From assembly GCA_021808485.1 (NCBI GenBank), contig JAKBBN010000013.1, positions 1-54,171 on the forward strand: DNA of 54,171 nt, given 5' to 3'. The notes under the pieces are model-generated. The model was not told where the DNA came from, ran no database searches, and saw only the letters and a list, made by a program, of their open reading frames with translations. A program made the position numbers and the translations under genes. Of the stretch, positions 8,743 to 17,447 are shown in pieces (the stretch's first letter is position 1; each line of letters opens with the position of its first letter). The DNA comes from Planctomycetota bacterium. Its GTDB lineage: Bacteria > Planctomycetota > Phycisphaerae > WQYP01.

Positions 8743-9534
8743 TTATTTTTGCCAGGCGGTACAGAGCATGGCGGCAGCGACGGCGGCGGCAGTTTCGATC
8801 CGTAATATCGTTGGCGTCAGGCGAACCGGATGCACATTGCCGTGCGCGGAAAGCAGTGCGGCCTCCTCATCACTCCAGCCACCCTCCGGACCGATCAGAA
8901 CGGCCGGCGCAAAACCGGCCGTATGATCAGACGATTGCGGTGGTTTTTCCGGGTTTTCCGCAGTGTGAAATTCCCTTCGCGATATACCGCCTGCAGTCCA
9001 GTCAAAGAGAGTTTGCGCCGTACCGGGTAAAGTCCACAGGAACTCCGTCACAGCGTCTCCAGGCGCGACAAGAAACTTTCGCAATGAAATCGGCGGCAAA
9101 ATCTCCATGAGAAAATTGCGCCGCGCCTGTTTGGCGGACTCAACGGCCAAGCGACGAAAGCGGGTCATTTTGCCCCCGTCGGCTTCCGGTTGGGCAACGC
9201 CGCGATCCGTTATTATCCACACCAGCCGCGAAACACCAATCTGACTGAGTTGCTCAACAAGCTGCATGGCCCGATCTGCCTTGGGTGCGGCAGTTGCAAC
9301 CGTAAGACGAAACCACGGCGGCGAATCCTGCGTCAGATCCCCTTCGCTTACAAAGCAGCTGCTCCGTTTTGATAACCTCAGCTGTCCGGGACCCCACAAT
9401 CCCCGGCCGTTAAAGGCGATGGCCGCATCTCCATGCTCCATTCGCAATACATTTCGTGCGTGATGATCCTGATCCTCGGGCAGGGGCGATTCGCCGGGGG
9501 CCAGATCAGGAATGTAAAATCGCGGCTGCGCCAT
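8743..9534 (-). CDS. rsmE: 16S rRNA (uracil-1498-N3)-methyltransferase RsmE
   Basis: 263 aa from the ATG at 9534 (MAQPRFYIPD); an in-frame TTG at 9561 directly follows the upstream stop. The family methylates U1498 of 16S rRNA using S-adenosylmethionine. The N-terminal PUA-like part contains DHHARNVLRM. The C-terminal SPOUT knot shows both signatures: VLIGPEGGWSDEEAALL and RLTPTILRIETAAAVA. Length is slightly above the usual 240-250. It lies 27 bp downstream of a second methyltransferase gene on the same strand and is probably co-transcribed with it. Confidence 0.93.
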   Translation of the reverse strand: MAQPRFYIPDLAPGESPLPEDQDHHARNVLRMEHGDAAIAFNGRGLWGPGQLRLSKRSSCFVSEGDLTQDSPPWFRLTVATAAPKADRAMQLVEQLSQIGVSRLVWIITDRGVAQPEADGGKMTRFRRLAVESAKQARRNFLMEILPPISLRKFLVAPGDAVTEFLWTLPGTAQTLFDWTAGGISRREFHTAENPEKPPQSSDHTAGFAPAVLIGPEGGWSDEEAALLSAHGNVHPVRLTPTILRIETAAAVAAAMLCTAWQK

Positions 9535-9561
9535 TGTGCTTGATTTCCAATGCCGAACCAA

Positions 9562-10275
9562 TTAGGGACGCGTAAGACGGTACAGGACGCCATCTTTCTG
9601 AATTCCCGGATCACCCTGCCATTGCAACGGCCCCTCGGACACGTTGAAGTTTTCCAATACCGCCAATATCGGGAAGTCTTCCGCACTGTTGCGCCCGGGA
9701 TCGCTGATCCAAACCGTGCCGCCCGGCGCCAGCAACCGCCGGATGGCCGCCAGCAGAATTCCATGCAGGCGCCGCTCATACAGCACATCGGAGGCGATGA
9801 TCCAGTCGAATTCGGCGTCGACCGGATTGCGCCAATCCATTTCGAACATTGCAACCGCATCAACCGCCAAACCATTCCGGATCGCATTGAATCGGGCGAA
9901 TTCAACGGCTTCGCGGTCATAATCGGTAAAGGTCACATGCCAGCCGCGCCATCCGGCTACGACGCCCGCGATGCCCAGCCCGCAGCCGAGTTCCAGCACT
10001 CGCGGACGTTCAGCCGCCGCAGCGGGCAACGCCGGTGGTGAATCGCCGGATACAGCTATCCGATGCGCCAACATCAGGCTGCTTGGCCAGATAACCGGCC
10101 AATAGGGCAGATAGTTGTCTTTTTTATACCGCTGCTCTGTTTCCGGGTCGTCAAGGAGCGAATCCGGGTCTTTCGGAGCCGTGATATCCAGCGTACGGCC
10201 GGCAATATCAAACCGGTGAATCTGAACGGGAAATCGACTGGTTAAATTCGCGAAATGATCAAATAGCTGCTCCAT
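9562..10275 (-). CDS. Class I SAM-dependent methyltransferase (METTL/Methyltransf_16-like)
   Basis: 237 aa from the ATG at 10275. An upstream in-frame ATG at 10338 would overlap the preceding gene by 50 bp and add a non-conserved-looking basic stretch, so I prefer the shorter form, although neither has a good ribosome site. Motif I is RVLELGCGLGIAG and motif II VTFTDYD. The later segment DWIIASDVLYE is typical of the METTL20/21-like protein-lysine methyltransferase group, as is YWPVIWPSS near the N-terminus. The substrate cannot be told from sequence; a protein lysine is a reasonable guess from family membership. It lies between a membrane-protein gene and rsmE on the same strand. Confidence 0.8.
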   Translation of the reverse strand: MEQLFDHFANLTSRFPVQIHRFDIAGRTLDITAPKDPDSLLDDPETEQRYKKDNYLPYWPVIWPSSLMLAHRIAVSGDSPPALPAAAAERPRVLELGCGLGIAGVVAGWRGWHVTFTDYDREAVEFARFNAIRNGLAVDAVAMFEMDWRNPVDAEFDWIIASDVLYERRLHGILLAAIRRLLAPGGTVWISDPGRNSAEDFPILAVLENFNVSEGPLQWQGDPGIQKDGVLYRLTRP

Positions 10276-10288
10276 ACGTTCAGTTGCT

Positions 10289-10879
10289 CTATGGTTGAGA
10301 CCCCGGGCCGCGTGCCGCACCTGCGGCGGACGCACCATGCGACTTCGGGGCGGAGTGAATGGAAGAAAGCCCGGTTTTGCGATCGGTGCGCGTTGTCAGA
10401 ACGATCGAGGCGACAATACCGATGAACAGAACAATTGCCGCGGCAATTACAAACCGTGTCCAGGGGGAAAGATTGAATCCCTCTATCTGGTCATCATCGG
10501 CGCTCTTTTTCTTTTTGGGCGCCAGCAATGGATCATAGGCCAGCATGGATTGCTCAACCTCACCCCCCAGAAGGGCCGCTTCGATCTGGACTGCGGCGGC
10601 CAATCTGGCCCATGCCGCGGCCGGCATGATCTGCCGAGGTGCAATACCACCCTCCCCATTTGACTCCGGCCTGGCGGATTGCATTTCCCGCATCACGTGC
10701 CGGGTCAGTTCCTGTTCAGAAAGTTTTCCCTCCACCATTTCCTTAAAGGCGTGGCGCACGGACTGCTGCAGCAGGGCTTCAGCGTCATCAGGCGCAGCAC
10801 AGGACACAGCTGCGGTAAAGAGAGTATCACGCTGCAAATCCAGCAGTTCAATACATCGAAGACTGGTCGATTTAATCAT
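10289..10879 (-). CDS. Unknown protein with one C-terminal transmembrane helix
   Basis: 196 aa, family not recognised. Residues 1-70 are helical and charged (CIELLDLQRD, FKEMVEGKLSEQELTRHV). A middle Ala-rich stretch is followed by a lysine cluster (PKKKKSADDD). One hydrophobic helix spans about residues 142-164 (WTRFVIAAAIVLFIGIVASI) and a low-complexity Ser/Ala/Gly tail ends the protein. The pattern fits a tail-anchored-like protein with its N-terminus in the cytoplasm. It lies 13 bp before the METTL-like gene and may be in its operon. Confidence 0.65.
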   Translation of the reverse strand: MIKSTSLRCIELLDLQRDTLFTAAVSCAAPDDAEALLQQSVRHAFKEMVEGKLSEQELTRHVMREMQSARPESNGEGGIAPRQIMPAAAWARLAAAVQIEAALLGGEVEQSMLAYDPLLAPKKKKSADDDQIEGFNLSPWTRFVIAAAIVLFIGIVASIVLTTRTDRKTGLSSIHSAPKSHGASAAGAARGPGSQP

Positions 10880-11023
10880 CGGAAGTGGCCTGTTTCAGTC
10901 CTTCGCCGTCACACGGCCGCGTTACGGAACATCGATCTCCGGTCTTCGCGGAGAGATAACGCCGTTACCGCGCGGCGGCGCAGGGACTACATCTGTCCGG
11001 AGGCATCATGGCGGACCCGCGAT

Positions 11024-11716
11024 TTAGGGATGGGTCGCCGGCGGCCCGTACGCGTCAGATATGGTCAGTCCATCGTGCATCATGGCGGCGACGAGTCCGG
11101 GAAGCGCCGGGTTGAGCTTGTAAGCCCTTGCGTAATACTTACCCGCCGCTGCCTTCTGCCCGATACGATCAAAGAACTGGGCTGCGGCCATTTGCATGCC
11201 GGCATCGGTCGGAGCCATCTGTGCGGCCCGGATGTAGTTGGCGCGGGCATCGTCCAGATCGCCGAGCTTTTCATAAAATCGCGCCACCCTTAACCGGCCG
11301 GCGGGCCGTTGTGTAAGGGCTGCATCACGCTCCAGAAAATTCATAGCTTCATTAGGCTTGCCGCTCTTGATCAGCGCCTCAGCCAATGCGGATTTGACAT
11401 GTCCATAATTCGGATCCACGCGCCATGCCATTTTGTAATGGTATTGCGATTGTTCATAGCGTCCGAGCATGTAATCCGCGGCGCCGGCATAATAATTTCC
11501 CCGCGGCTGAGACTCGTTATACTTCAGGGATTCATTAAATTTAGTCAATGCCGCAGCATATTTTTGCTGGTGATAAAGCCGCAGCCCCTCGTTCCGTAGT
11601 TTCATAGCAGGAGTTTGACAACCCGCAAGGATTCCAACTCCCGCCACCAGCGAGAGTGCGAATATTTTTTTCGCAACCGAAAGAACAGGGGAAATCTGCC
11701 TGGCTTTGTCATTCAT
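11024..11716 (-). CDS. TPR-repeat lipoprotein
   Basis: 230 aa from the ATG at 11716, chosen because GGAG lies 7 bases upstream; another ATG at 11740 is in frame. A lipoprotein signal ends in the lipobox ILAGC near residue 33. Tetratricopeptide-like repeats follow: LRLYHQQKYAAALTKFNESL, YMLGRYEQSQYHYKMAWRVD, ALIKSGKPNEAMNFLERD, YEKLGDLDDARANYIRAAQM and FDRIGQKAAAGKYYARAYKL. It resembles outer-membrane TPR lipoproteins that scaffold envelope machines, but no partner is identifiable here. A gap of 144 bp separates it from the next gene; that gap holds a small hairpin (10936-10954) without a T-tract. Confidence 0.8.
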   Translation of the reverse strand: MNDKARQISPVLSVAKKIFALSLVAGVGILAGCQTPAMKLRNEGLRLYHQQKYAAALTKFNESLKYNESQPRGNYYAGAADYMLGRYEQSQYHYKMAWRVDPNYGHVKSALAEALIKSGKPNEAMNFLERDAALTQRPAGRLRVARFYEKLGDLDDARANYIRAAQMAPTDAGMQMAAAQFFDRIGQKAAAGKYYARAYKLNPALPGLVAAMMHDGLTISDAYGPPATHP

Positions 11717-11763
11717 GTTTGGCTCCAATACATTTTCCATTCTCTTGATGGTATCATCGTGCC

Positions 11764-12246
11764 GTGGTTTGGCAAGACTCCATTCAAAAACCCGATCCTT
11801 CCGCAGAACATCCGGCAGCGCAAAGCTCCCCGGCCGGCCCCCCTCCGCAACTCCGCTTTGCGATCCTTGCCCACCGAATCAACGAAAGCGTTCATTGGGA
11901 CCTTTTGCTTGAATTACCGGAACGCGACGGACTGGCGGCATGGCGGATACACCGCCCGCCGGAACAATGGCCCCATACCCACCAAGACCCGGCTGCCCCT
12001 GATTCATGGCTTACCGCGGAGGAACTGGCGCCTCATCGGAAGGTTTATCTTACGTACGAAGGCCCAATTTCCGGCAATCGCGGCACAGTGGAGCAAGTGG
12101 ATGGCGGTCGGCTGACTATTCATCGGTTCGCCGAGCAATCCGTGACCGTTACGATTGAAGGCTCACGGTTCCATTACCAATTGACACTGCGCGGCAATCC
12201 GCTGGAAAAAGGTCGATGGCATTTCAAGGCATCCGCACCTCAATAA
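11764..12246 (+). CDS. Stand-alone LigD-type 3'-phosphoesterase domain protein
   Basis: Up to 160 aa from a GTG at 11764; the true start is uncertain because the first 30 residues are proline-rich and no clear ribosome site is seen. From RFAILAHR onward it matches the pattern of the DNA polymerase/ligase D phosphoesterase domain (PF13298): HRINESVHWDLLLEL, then RKVYLTYEGPISGNRGTVEQ, and a C-terminal FHYQLTLRG...GRWHFKAS. In bacterial LigD this domain trims 3' ends during non-homologous end joining; free-standing versions occur in several phyla. No ligase or Ku gene is nearby. It converges on the MATE gene with one base between the stop codons. Confidence 0.7.
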   Translation: MVWQDSIQKPDPSAEHPAAQSSPAGPPPQLRFAILAHRINESVHWDLLLELPERDGLAAWRIHRPPEQWPHTHQDPAAPDSWLTAEELAPHRKVYLTYEGPISGNRGTVEQVDGGRLTIHRFAEQSVTVTIEGSRFHYQLTLRGNPLEKGRWHFKASAPQ

Positions 12247-12247
12247 T

Positions 12248-13774
12248 TCACACCTTGCGCAAAAGCCATTTGTCGCGGTGAAACACTATGTAATTAAACA
12301 CCGCCCGATAGTTAAGATCAATAAAAATCGCGATCCAGACCGCGGTCAAGTTTGCGCCCGTAATCCCATGGGCGGCCATGTACCACAGACAGATTCCCAG
12401 CACTCCAAGCCGGATAATAAATATTCCCGAAACAGTGCTTATCATCGGCGGAATCGTTTCCCCGGCTCCTCTTAACGCGCCGGACAGCACGATCGCAATG
12501 GCAAAGCCGGGCTGGGCCAATCCGGCCAGAATCATCGGCCAAATGCCCACGGCTACTACTGGCGCCGAATTCACCAGCAGCGAGAGCATAAAATGCGGCG
12601 CAAGAACCATGGGAATAGCCAGTAATGTCATTGTTACGCAACCAAGCGTATTGGCAAGCATCGCTGCTCGTTTTGCCTCATTGGGTTTGCCTGCTCCCAA
12701 ATACTGGCCCACTAAGGCCGATGCGGCAATCTGAAACCCAAATCCCGGCAAAAATGACAGCGATTCGATCCGTAAGACCACGGAGTGAGCGGCCAAGGTA
12801 AAGCCGTTCGGATCAGTGCGGACATTCATGACAAAAATCACGATCACGAATTGTCCGGCCCATAGCAGAATACCCTCCAGCCAGCTCGGCATGCCAATGC
12901 GCAAAATGCGCATCAGCACATGGGGTACAATTTTAAGATGCCGCAGGCGAATTCGTAAAGGCGTAGAATTACCCAGCAGAACAAATGCCGTATATATCCC
13001 ACCCGCCAGATATGCCAGCATGGTTCCGAACGCGTCACCGCGAATGCCCCACGCCGGTGCTCCCAACCATCCAAACGTGAACATACTGGACGTAATAAAA
13101 TTCACCAGCATTACCATCAGGGTGACACGCATCGGCCGAACCGTGTCGCCGGATCCCCGCACTGCCGCCATACCAATTTGGCCGGATGTCTGCAGACTGA
13201 TGGTGACCACCATTATTTGCAGGTACTGTGCGGCAAATTCCGCAGCCAAGCCCTGCAAGCCGCACGCAAAGGCAATTTTTCGGGCAAACAGAAACATCAC
13301 CGCCGATGTCGCAATAGACACCGCAAACGCCGCTGAAATAGCCGTGCCGGCCACACGATTAGCCACCCGGATTCGGTGTGATCCAATCGCCCTGGAAACA
13401 ATCGCCGTCGCTCCGGTGGCCATCGCCGCGGTCATAAGGCCGGCAAACCATTGCAGATAGGTCATCAGCCCCACAGCGGCGCTCGCCGCTCCGACAACAT
13501 CGGCATTTCCCGGCAAATGCCCCGCGATTACCACATCCGTCAGTCCGATTAAGGCGCCAAGCACCTGCTCCGCAATCGCCGGGGCGGCCACATACATGAT
13601 CAAACCGTATGTCGCGGGCCCCGCCACAAGGTAATTTTTTCCGGGCATCCCCACCGGCCGACTGCGGACTGCAGCGCCTTTGGGCGAGGGTGCCGTCGGC
13701 TGTGGAGCAACCAGTCCGGCCGCATCGGCCTCACGCAGTTCCGGATAGTCTGATGGATCAGTTGAAGCCGTCAA
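12248..13774 (-). CDS. MATE family efflux transporter
   Basis: 508 aa from a TTG at 13774 preceded by AAGGGCGG; a shorter form could begin at the ATG for MPGKNYLVAG (residue 43). About 12 hydrophobic segments are visible. MATE features include IAEQVLGALIGLTDVVIAGH, AAVGLMTYLQWFAGLMTAA and GATAIVSRAIG in the first half, and FQIAASALVGQYLGAG in the second, the two internally related halves of the family. MATE proteins are known to export drugs and cationic compounds in exchange for Na+ or H+. The substrate here is unknown. It is transcribed away from the glycosyltransferase gene. Confidence 0.9.
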   Translation of the reverse strand: MTASTDPSDYPELREADAAGLVAPQPTAPSPKGAAVRSRPVGMPGKNYLVAGPATYGLIMYVAAPAIAEQVLGALIGLTDVVIAGHLPGNADVVGAASAAVGLMTYLQWFAGLMTAAMATGATAIVSRAIGSHRIRVANRVAGTAISAAFAVSIATSAVMFLFARKIAFACGLQGLAAEFAAQYLQIMVVTISLQTSGQIGMAAVRGSGDTVRPMRVTLMVMLVNFITSSMFTFGWLGAPAWGIRGDAFGTMLAYLAGGIYTAFVLLGNSTPLRIRLRHLKIVPHVLMRILRIGMPSWLEGILLWAGQFVIVIFVMNVRTDPNGFTLAAHSVVLRIESLSFLPGFGFQIAASALVGQYLGAGKPNEAKRAAMLANTLGCVTMTLLAIPMVLAPHFMLSLLVNSAPVVAVGIWPMILAGLAQPGFAIAIVLSGALRGAGETIPPMISTVSGIFIIRLGVLGICLWYMAAHGITGANLTAVWIAIFIDLNYRAVFNYIVFHRDKWLLRKV

Positions 13775-13963
13775 TTTCCGCCCTTTGCAACAGTTCGATC
13801 ATCTTCAGATGTCGTTTCCGAGGCAGCATTTTACGCGGCCGACGGAAAAACCGCACAGGCGTCATTCCATCGCCGGGCCGTCCGCCCCATCCGGTCCCCC
13901 GTCAGCGATTTTTCTTCCCTTCATCTGCCGCCGACGAATCAATTACCGCCTTGCCGCGTTATG

Positions 13964-13972
13964 TGATATAAA
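13964..13972 (+). promoter_or_regulatory. Candidate extended -10 promoter for the GT2 gene
   Basis: TGATATAAA, an extended -10 box, lies about 42 bases upstream of the start at 14014. A weak -35 (TTACCG) sits 18 bases further upstream. Confidence 0.35.
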
Positions 13973-14013
13973 GCTGCCATGGAATCCAAACGCCTGGCTT
14001 TATGGAGAAGGCT

Positions 14014-14763
14014 GTGACCAACTCGGACCCGGTTGAAATTTCGATCATTGCACCCGCGTATAATGAAGTTGAAAATGTAACGCCGCTGATTGAGCGAATC
14101 GCAACGGTATTCACGCCGCTGAACACATCGTTTGAGGCGGTTATCGTGGATGATGCCAGCACTGATGGAACACGGGAAAAACTGCTGGAATTAAGCCGCA
14201 CTTATCCCTGGTTGCGCGTTATTTCCCTTAAACAAAACAGCGGCCAGACCGCTGCGATGGATGCGGGTTTCCGGCACGCCAGAGGCCGTATATGGGGTAC
14301 GGTGGATGCGGATATGCAAAACGACCCCGGAGAGATTCCCCGCCTGATGCAAATGCTGGGACCGGAGGTGGATATGGTCAATGGCTGGCGGCAAAAGCGC
14401 AGCGACAACGTCCTGCGCCTGATTCAAACCAAAATCGCCAACGGAATCCGCAACAGACTCAGCGGCGAAAACATTCAAGACTCCGCCTGCTCATTGAAAG
14501 TATACAAACGCCAGTGCCTTCAAGGGTTGACGCTTTACAAAGGCATGCATCGCTTTTTTCCCACGTTGGTAAAAATGCGCGGCTACAAAGTAATTGAAGT
14601 GCCCGTAAGCCATTTTCCCCGCGCCCACGGCGTCACAAAATATAAATTCGGGAGCCGGGTGCTCCGCGCGTTTATCGACCTGCTTGCCGTTCGCTGGATG
14701 AAAAAACGCATGCTGCGATACCAGGCCGTTGAACTCTTCCTGGACGGCGGACACAAAGATTAA
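14014..14763 (+). CDS. GT2 family glycosyltransferase (DPM1/ArnC-like)
   Basis: 249 aa from the GTG at 14014, because GGAGAAGG sits just before it; the ATG at 14002 is part of that ribosome site region. The GT-A fold is clear: VEISIIAPAYNEVENV, VIVDDASTDGT, NSGQTAAMDAGFRHARG, and the donor-site DXD-like VDADMQNDPGEIP. The later SACSLKVYKRQCL and HFPRAHGVTKYKFGSR match polyprenyl-phosphate sugar transferases of the DPM1/ArnC type, which load a sugar onto a lipid carrier at the inner membrane. Unlike ArnC or GtrB it has no C-terminal membrane helices, as in DPM1. A cell-envelope role fits the following lpxA gene. Confidence 0.85.
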   Translation: MTNSDPVEISIIAPAYNEVENVTPLIERIATVFTPLNTSFEAVIVDDASTDGTREKLLELSRTYPWLRVISLKQNSGQTAAMDAGFRHARGRIWGTVDADMQNDPGEIPRLMQMLGPEVDMVNGWRQKRSDNVLRLIQTKIANGIRNRLSGENIQDSACSLKVYKRQCLQGLTLYKGMHRFFPTLVKMRGYKVIEVPVSHFPRAHGVTKYKFGSRVLRAFIDLLAVRWMKKRMLRYQAVELFLDGGHKD

Positions 14764-14895
14764 CCGTTGATTTCCTTATCAGACCTCTGGCATACCGTTA
14801 ACAATTTGATTACATTGATCGTCTGACATTGAGAGTGCGTGTATGACGCGGCCGCTATCCCGCCCAATACCCGGACCAAGGGAGTTTTTGCATCC

Positions 14896-15705
14896 ATGAT
14901 TCACCCTACCGCCATCATTGATTCGTCGGCACGGATTGACCCAACGGTCTCTATCGGCCCCTACTGCGTTATTACCGGCCCCGTTCAACTTGGCCCGGAT
15001 TGCGTCCTGGACAGCCACGTGCACCTGATCGGCCCGATGAATCTGGGCGCAAGAAATCATGTGCACAGTTTTGCGGTCCTCGGCGACACCCCGCAGGACC
15101 GCAAGCATAAAGACGACCCGAGCCGGCTTATCATCGGGAATGACAATATCTTTCGCGAGCATGTCACCGTTCACCGCGGAACAAACGGCGACACCGTTAT
15201 CGGCTCCGGCTGTTTTTTTATGGCCGGAAGCCATGTGGCGCATAATTGCCGCGTGGCGGACAATGTCACTCTCATCAATCAGGCGGTTCTTGGCGGCCAT
15301 GTGCTGGTGGAGGAAAAAGCCATCATCGGCGGAAATTGTGCGGTTCACCAGTTTTGCCGGATCGGAAAACTGACGATGATTTCCAATAACTCCGCACATA
15401 ATACGGATATTCCCCCCTACGTTATTTCCATGAATATCAACACCTTCACCCAGCTTAACCTTGTGGGGCTTCGCCGCTCCGGCATGAGCCCCGATACCAT
15501 CAATGCCATCCGCCGAATGTTCAAGGTGATTTTCCGTGAAAGAAGCTCACTGCCGCTGGCCCGTGCCTTTGATCAGTTGCCGGCGGACCTCGCCGCCATC
15601 CCGGAGATTCAATACTTTATTAATTTCTGCCGCGAATCCAAACGAGGGGTGGCAAAATATCACGCGTGGTCCCTGCGGCATAGCTCCGGCGCGGCGGAAC
15701 ACTAA
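14896..15705 (+). CDS. lpxA: Acyl-ACP--UDP-N-acetylglucosamine O-acyltransferase LpxA
   Basis: 269 aa from the ATG at 14896 (MIHPTAIID), the standard family start; the frame is open further upstream but lacks family sequence. This is the first enzyme of lipid A synthesis, transferring a hydroxyacyl chain to O3 of UDP-GlcNAc in the cytoplasm. The left-handed beta-helix hexapeptide repeats run from residue 1 to about 190 (HPTAIIDSSARIDPTVSIG, VLGDTPQDRKH). The catalytic His is in GSHVAHNC. The C-terminal helical domain starts at GLRRSGMSPDTINAIRR. GGGAG lies about 11 bases upstream. LpxA implies a real outer membrane with lipid A. Confidence 0.96.
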   Translation: MIHPTAIIDSSARIDPTVSIGPYCVITGPVQLGPDCVLDSHVHLIGPMNLGARNHVHSFAVLGDTPQDRKHKDDPSRLIIGNDNIFREHVTVHRGTNGDTVIGSGCFFMAGSHVAHNCRVADNVTLINQAVLGGHVLVEEKAIIGGNCAVHQFCRIGKLTMISNNSAHNTDIPPYVISMNINTFTQLNLVGLRRSGMSPDTINAIRRMFKVIFRERSSLPLARAFDQLPADLAAIPEIQYFINFCRESKRGVAKYHAWSLRHSSGAAEH

Positions 15706-15786
15706 TCAATGCCGTCGCGGCGCCTTGTGCAACCCGCGATCACCACCCGTCGGCGATAACGTTGCGTGCCATGCAGGAGACATGAA

Positions 15787-16866
15787 TTGAACACCTCGAC
15801 AGCCCGCATGCTGGACGCCAATATCAATCGCGCCTGCGAAGGTCTTCGCCTGCTGGAGGATTACGCCAGATTTGTCCTGAATGACGCTGCACGCTGTCAA
15901 GCCGTAAAACAGGATCGCCACGCCATAGCATCTTTGCGTAAAACGCTGCTGGCGGATGACGAGCTTCTAAGCCGGGACACTCCGGGCGATGTGGGTACCA
16001 CCGTTAAAACCGAATCGGAAATCAACCGGCCGGACATGGCGGCCGTGCTGCAAAGCGCCGGTTCGCGCGCCACGGAAGCCATGCGCGTTATCGGCGAGAT
16101 CGCCAAATTGCATCATCCGGCAATTGCCGGACAGGTTGAAGCTATCCGTTACCGCACCTACTCCACCACGCAATTCCTGCGCGTTGCCGAAACGCAGCGC
16201 GGCCGGATTGACCATGTCGTTCTCTGCGTCCTGATCACCGAATCATTGTGCCTTTTGCCCTGGCAAACAGTTGTTGAAGATATTTTGCGGCCCTCCCCTT
16301 GGTCCGGCAAAGTATGCCTCCAGTTAAGGGAAAAGCAACTTCCGGATGCTCAACTTCTGGCACGCGCCAAATGGCTTGGCGCCGCATGCCGGGCGTCCGG
16401 CGCCGTTTGCATTATCAATGACCGACTTGATATTGCCCTGGCAGCGGGCGCCGCCGGTGTGCATCTGGGACAGGAAGACCTGCCCTGCGCAGTTGCCCGC
16501 AAAATCGCCGGTACGAACTTTTGCATCGGTATTTCCACCCAAACATCGGATGAAGCACATCGCGCCGTTCAGGCCGGCGCCACCTATATTGGCATCGGCC
16601 CCATGTTCCCGAGCACCACAAAAGTTAAATCACGCATTGCAGGCACGGCCTTCGCGTCCGAAATCTCCGCAGCCAATCTGCCGGCGCCGGCCGTCGCCAT
16701 CGGCGGCATTACCCTGGAAAACCTGCATGAGATCCGTCAATGCGGCATCCAGCGAATTGCCGTCAGCGCTGCGGTTATCCAATCTGAACATCCCGGTGAT
16801 GTATGCAGTCAGCTGGTTGATCAATTGCTAAAAGCAGCCGAGCAGCCGAAGCCAAACCCGCGGTGA
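15787..16866 (+). CDS. thiE: Thiamine-phosphate synthase, ThiD2-ThiE two-domain protein
   Basis: 359 aa. The start is set at the TTG at 15787 because AGGAG lies 7 bases before it; the ATG at 15782 is out of frame and makes a three-codon frame. Residues 1-140 match the ThiD2 domain (ARMLDANINRACEGLRLLEDYARF, RYRTYSTTQFL). Residues about 150-345 are ThiE, which joins HMP-PP and thiazole phosphate into thiamine phosphate: CLQLREKQLPD, CIINDRLDIALAAGAAGVHLG, IGISTQTSDEAHRAVQAGA, YIGIGPMFPSTTK and VAIGGITLENL. The ThiD2-ThiE order is a known fusion in some phyla. No other thiamine gene is in the window. Confidence 0.92.
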   Translation: MNTSTARMLDANINRACEGLRLLEDYARFVLNDAARCQAVKQDRHAIASLRKTLLADDELLSRDTPGDVGTTVKTESEINRPDMAAVLQSAGSRATEAMRVIGEIAKLHHPAIAGQVEAIRYRTYSTTQFLRVAETQRGRIDHVVLCVLITESLCLLPWQTVVEDILRPSPWSGKVCLQLREKQLPDAQLLARAKWLGAACRASGAVCIINDRLDIALAAGAAGVHLGQEDLPCAVARKIAGTNFCIGISTQTSDEAHRAVQAGATYIGIGPMFPSTTKVKSRIAGTAFASEISAANLPAPAVAIGGITLENLHEIRQCGIQRIAVSAAVIQSEHPGDVCSQLVDQLLKAAEQPKPNPR

Positions 16867-16945
16867 ACAGGAAATAATCCCGCCGATGCTATAATGCTTC
16901 TCGATAAAGATTGCCGGAGCAGTTTCCGGCCCTTTTGGAAAGGAA

Positions 16946-17281
16946 ATGACGATGGACAAGCCGACCCTGCATCCCGTGGCGATGGAAATCATCATGCAAA
17001 ACGAAACCGTTCGCGTTTCGGAAATAACCCTGGCGCCGCACTCGCCCGTGCCCGAACATCAGCACACGGAATCGGAAGAAATCTGTTATTGCCTGGAAGG
17101 TGAATTGACTTGTCATGTGGACGGCCGCATCGAACGTGTGCTTAAACAGGGTCAGAAAACCCGTTTCCCCGCCGGCCGTAATCATCAACTAAGCAACGCC
17201 GCGGAAACCCCTTGCCGCTACTTGCTGATTCACGGAGTGGGCAAATTTGATTTTGCGCCTCCCAAACGCGGCCGGACATGA
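16946..17281 (+). CDS. Small single-domain cupin protein
   Basis: 111 aa with a single conserved beta-barrel cupin. Motif 1 is visible as PEHQHTESEEICYCLEGEL (two His and a Glu as likely metal ligands) and motif 2 as FPAGRNHQLSNAAETPCRYL. GGAAAGGAAATGACG precedes the start; a second ATG lies two codons downstream and could also be used. Substrate or effector unknown. It sits between thiE and leuS on the same strand with 80 bp before it and 166 bp after it. Confidence 0.85.
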   Translation: MTMDKPTLHPVAMEIIMQNETVRVSEITLAPHSPVPEHQHTESEEICYCLEGELTCHVDGRIERVLKQGQKTRFPAGRNHQLSNAAETPCRYLLIHGVGKFDFAPPKRGRT

Positions 17282-17447
17282 TCACTCCGGTTAACCAATT
17301 TGCAAAACCACAAACGGCATTCCTCGTATGGATCGCCACGGCGGGACGCATGCAAAGCGATCAAGTGTACCGTATTGCATCGCGCCGCTTGTTGCCAATC
17401 CATGCGTCACGTATCCTTGAGCCGACGTATTTTGGAGATCGCGCACG

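Noticed and set aside
12255..12264. TTGCGCAAAA, resembling the regulator operator
   Set aside because: It is a partial match inside the last codons of the MATE gene, without the second half-site 21 bp away or a -10 box.
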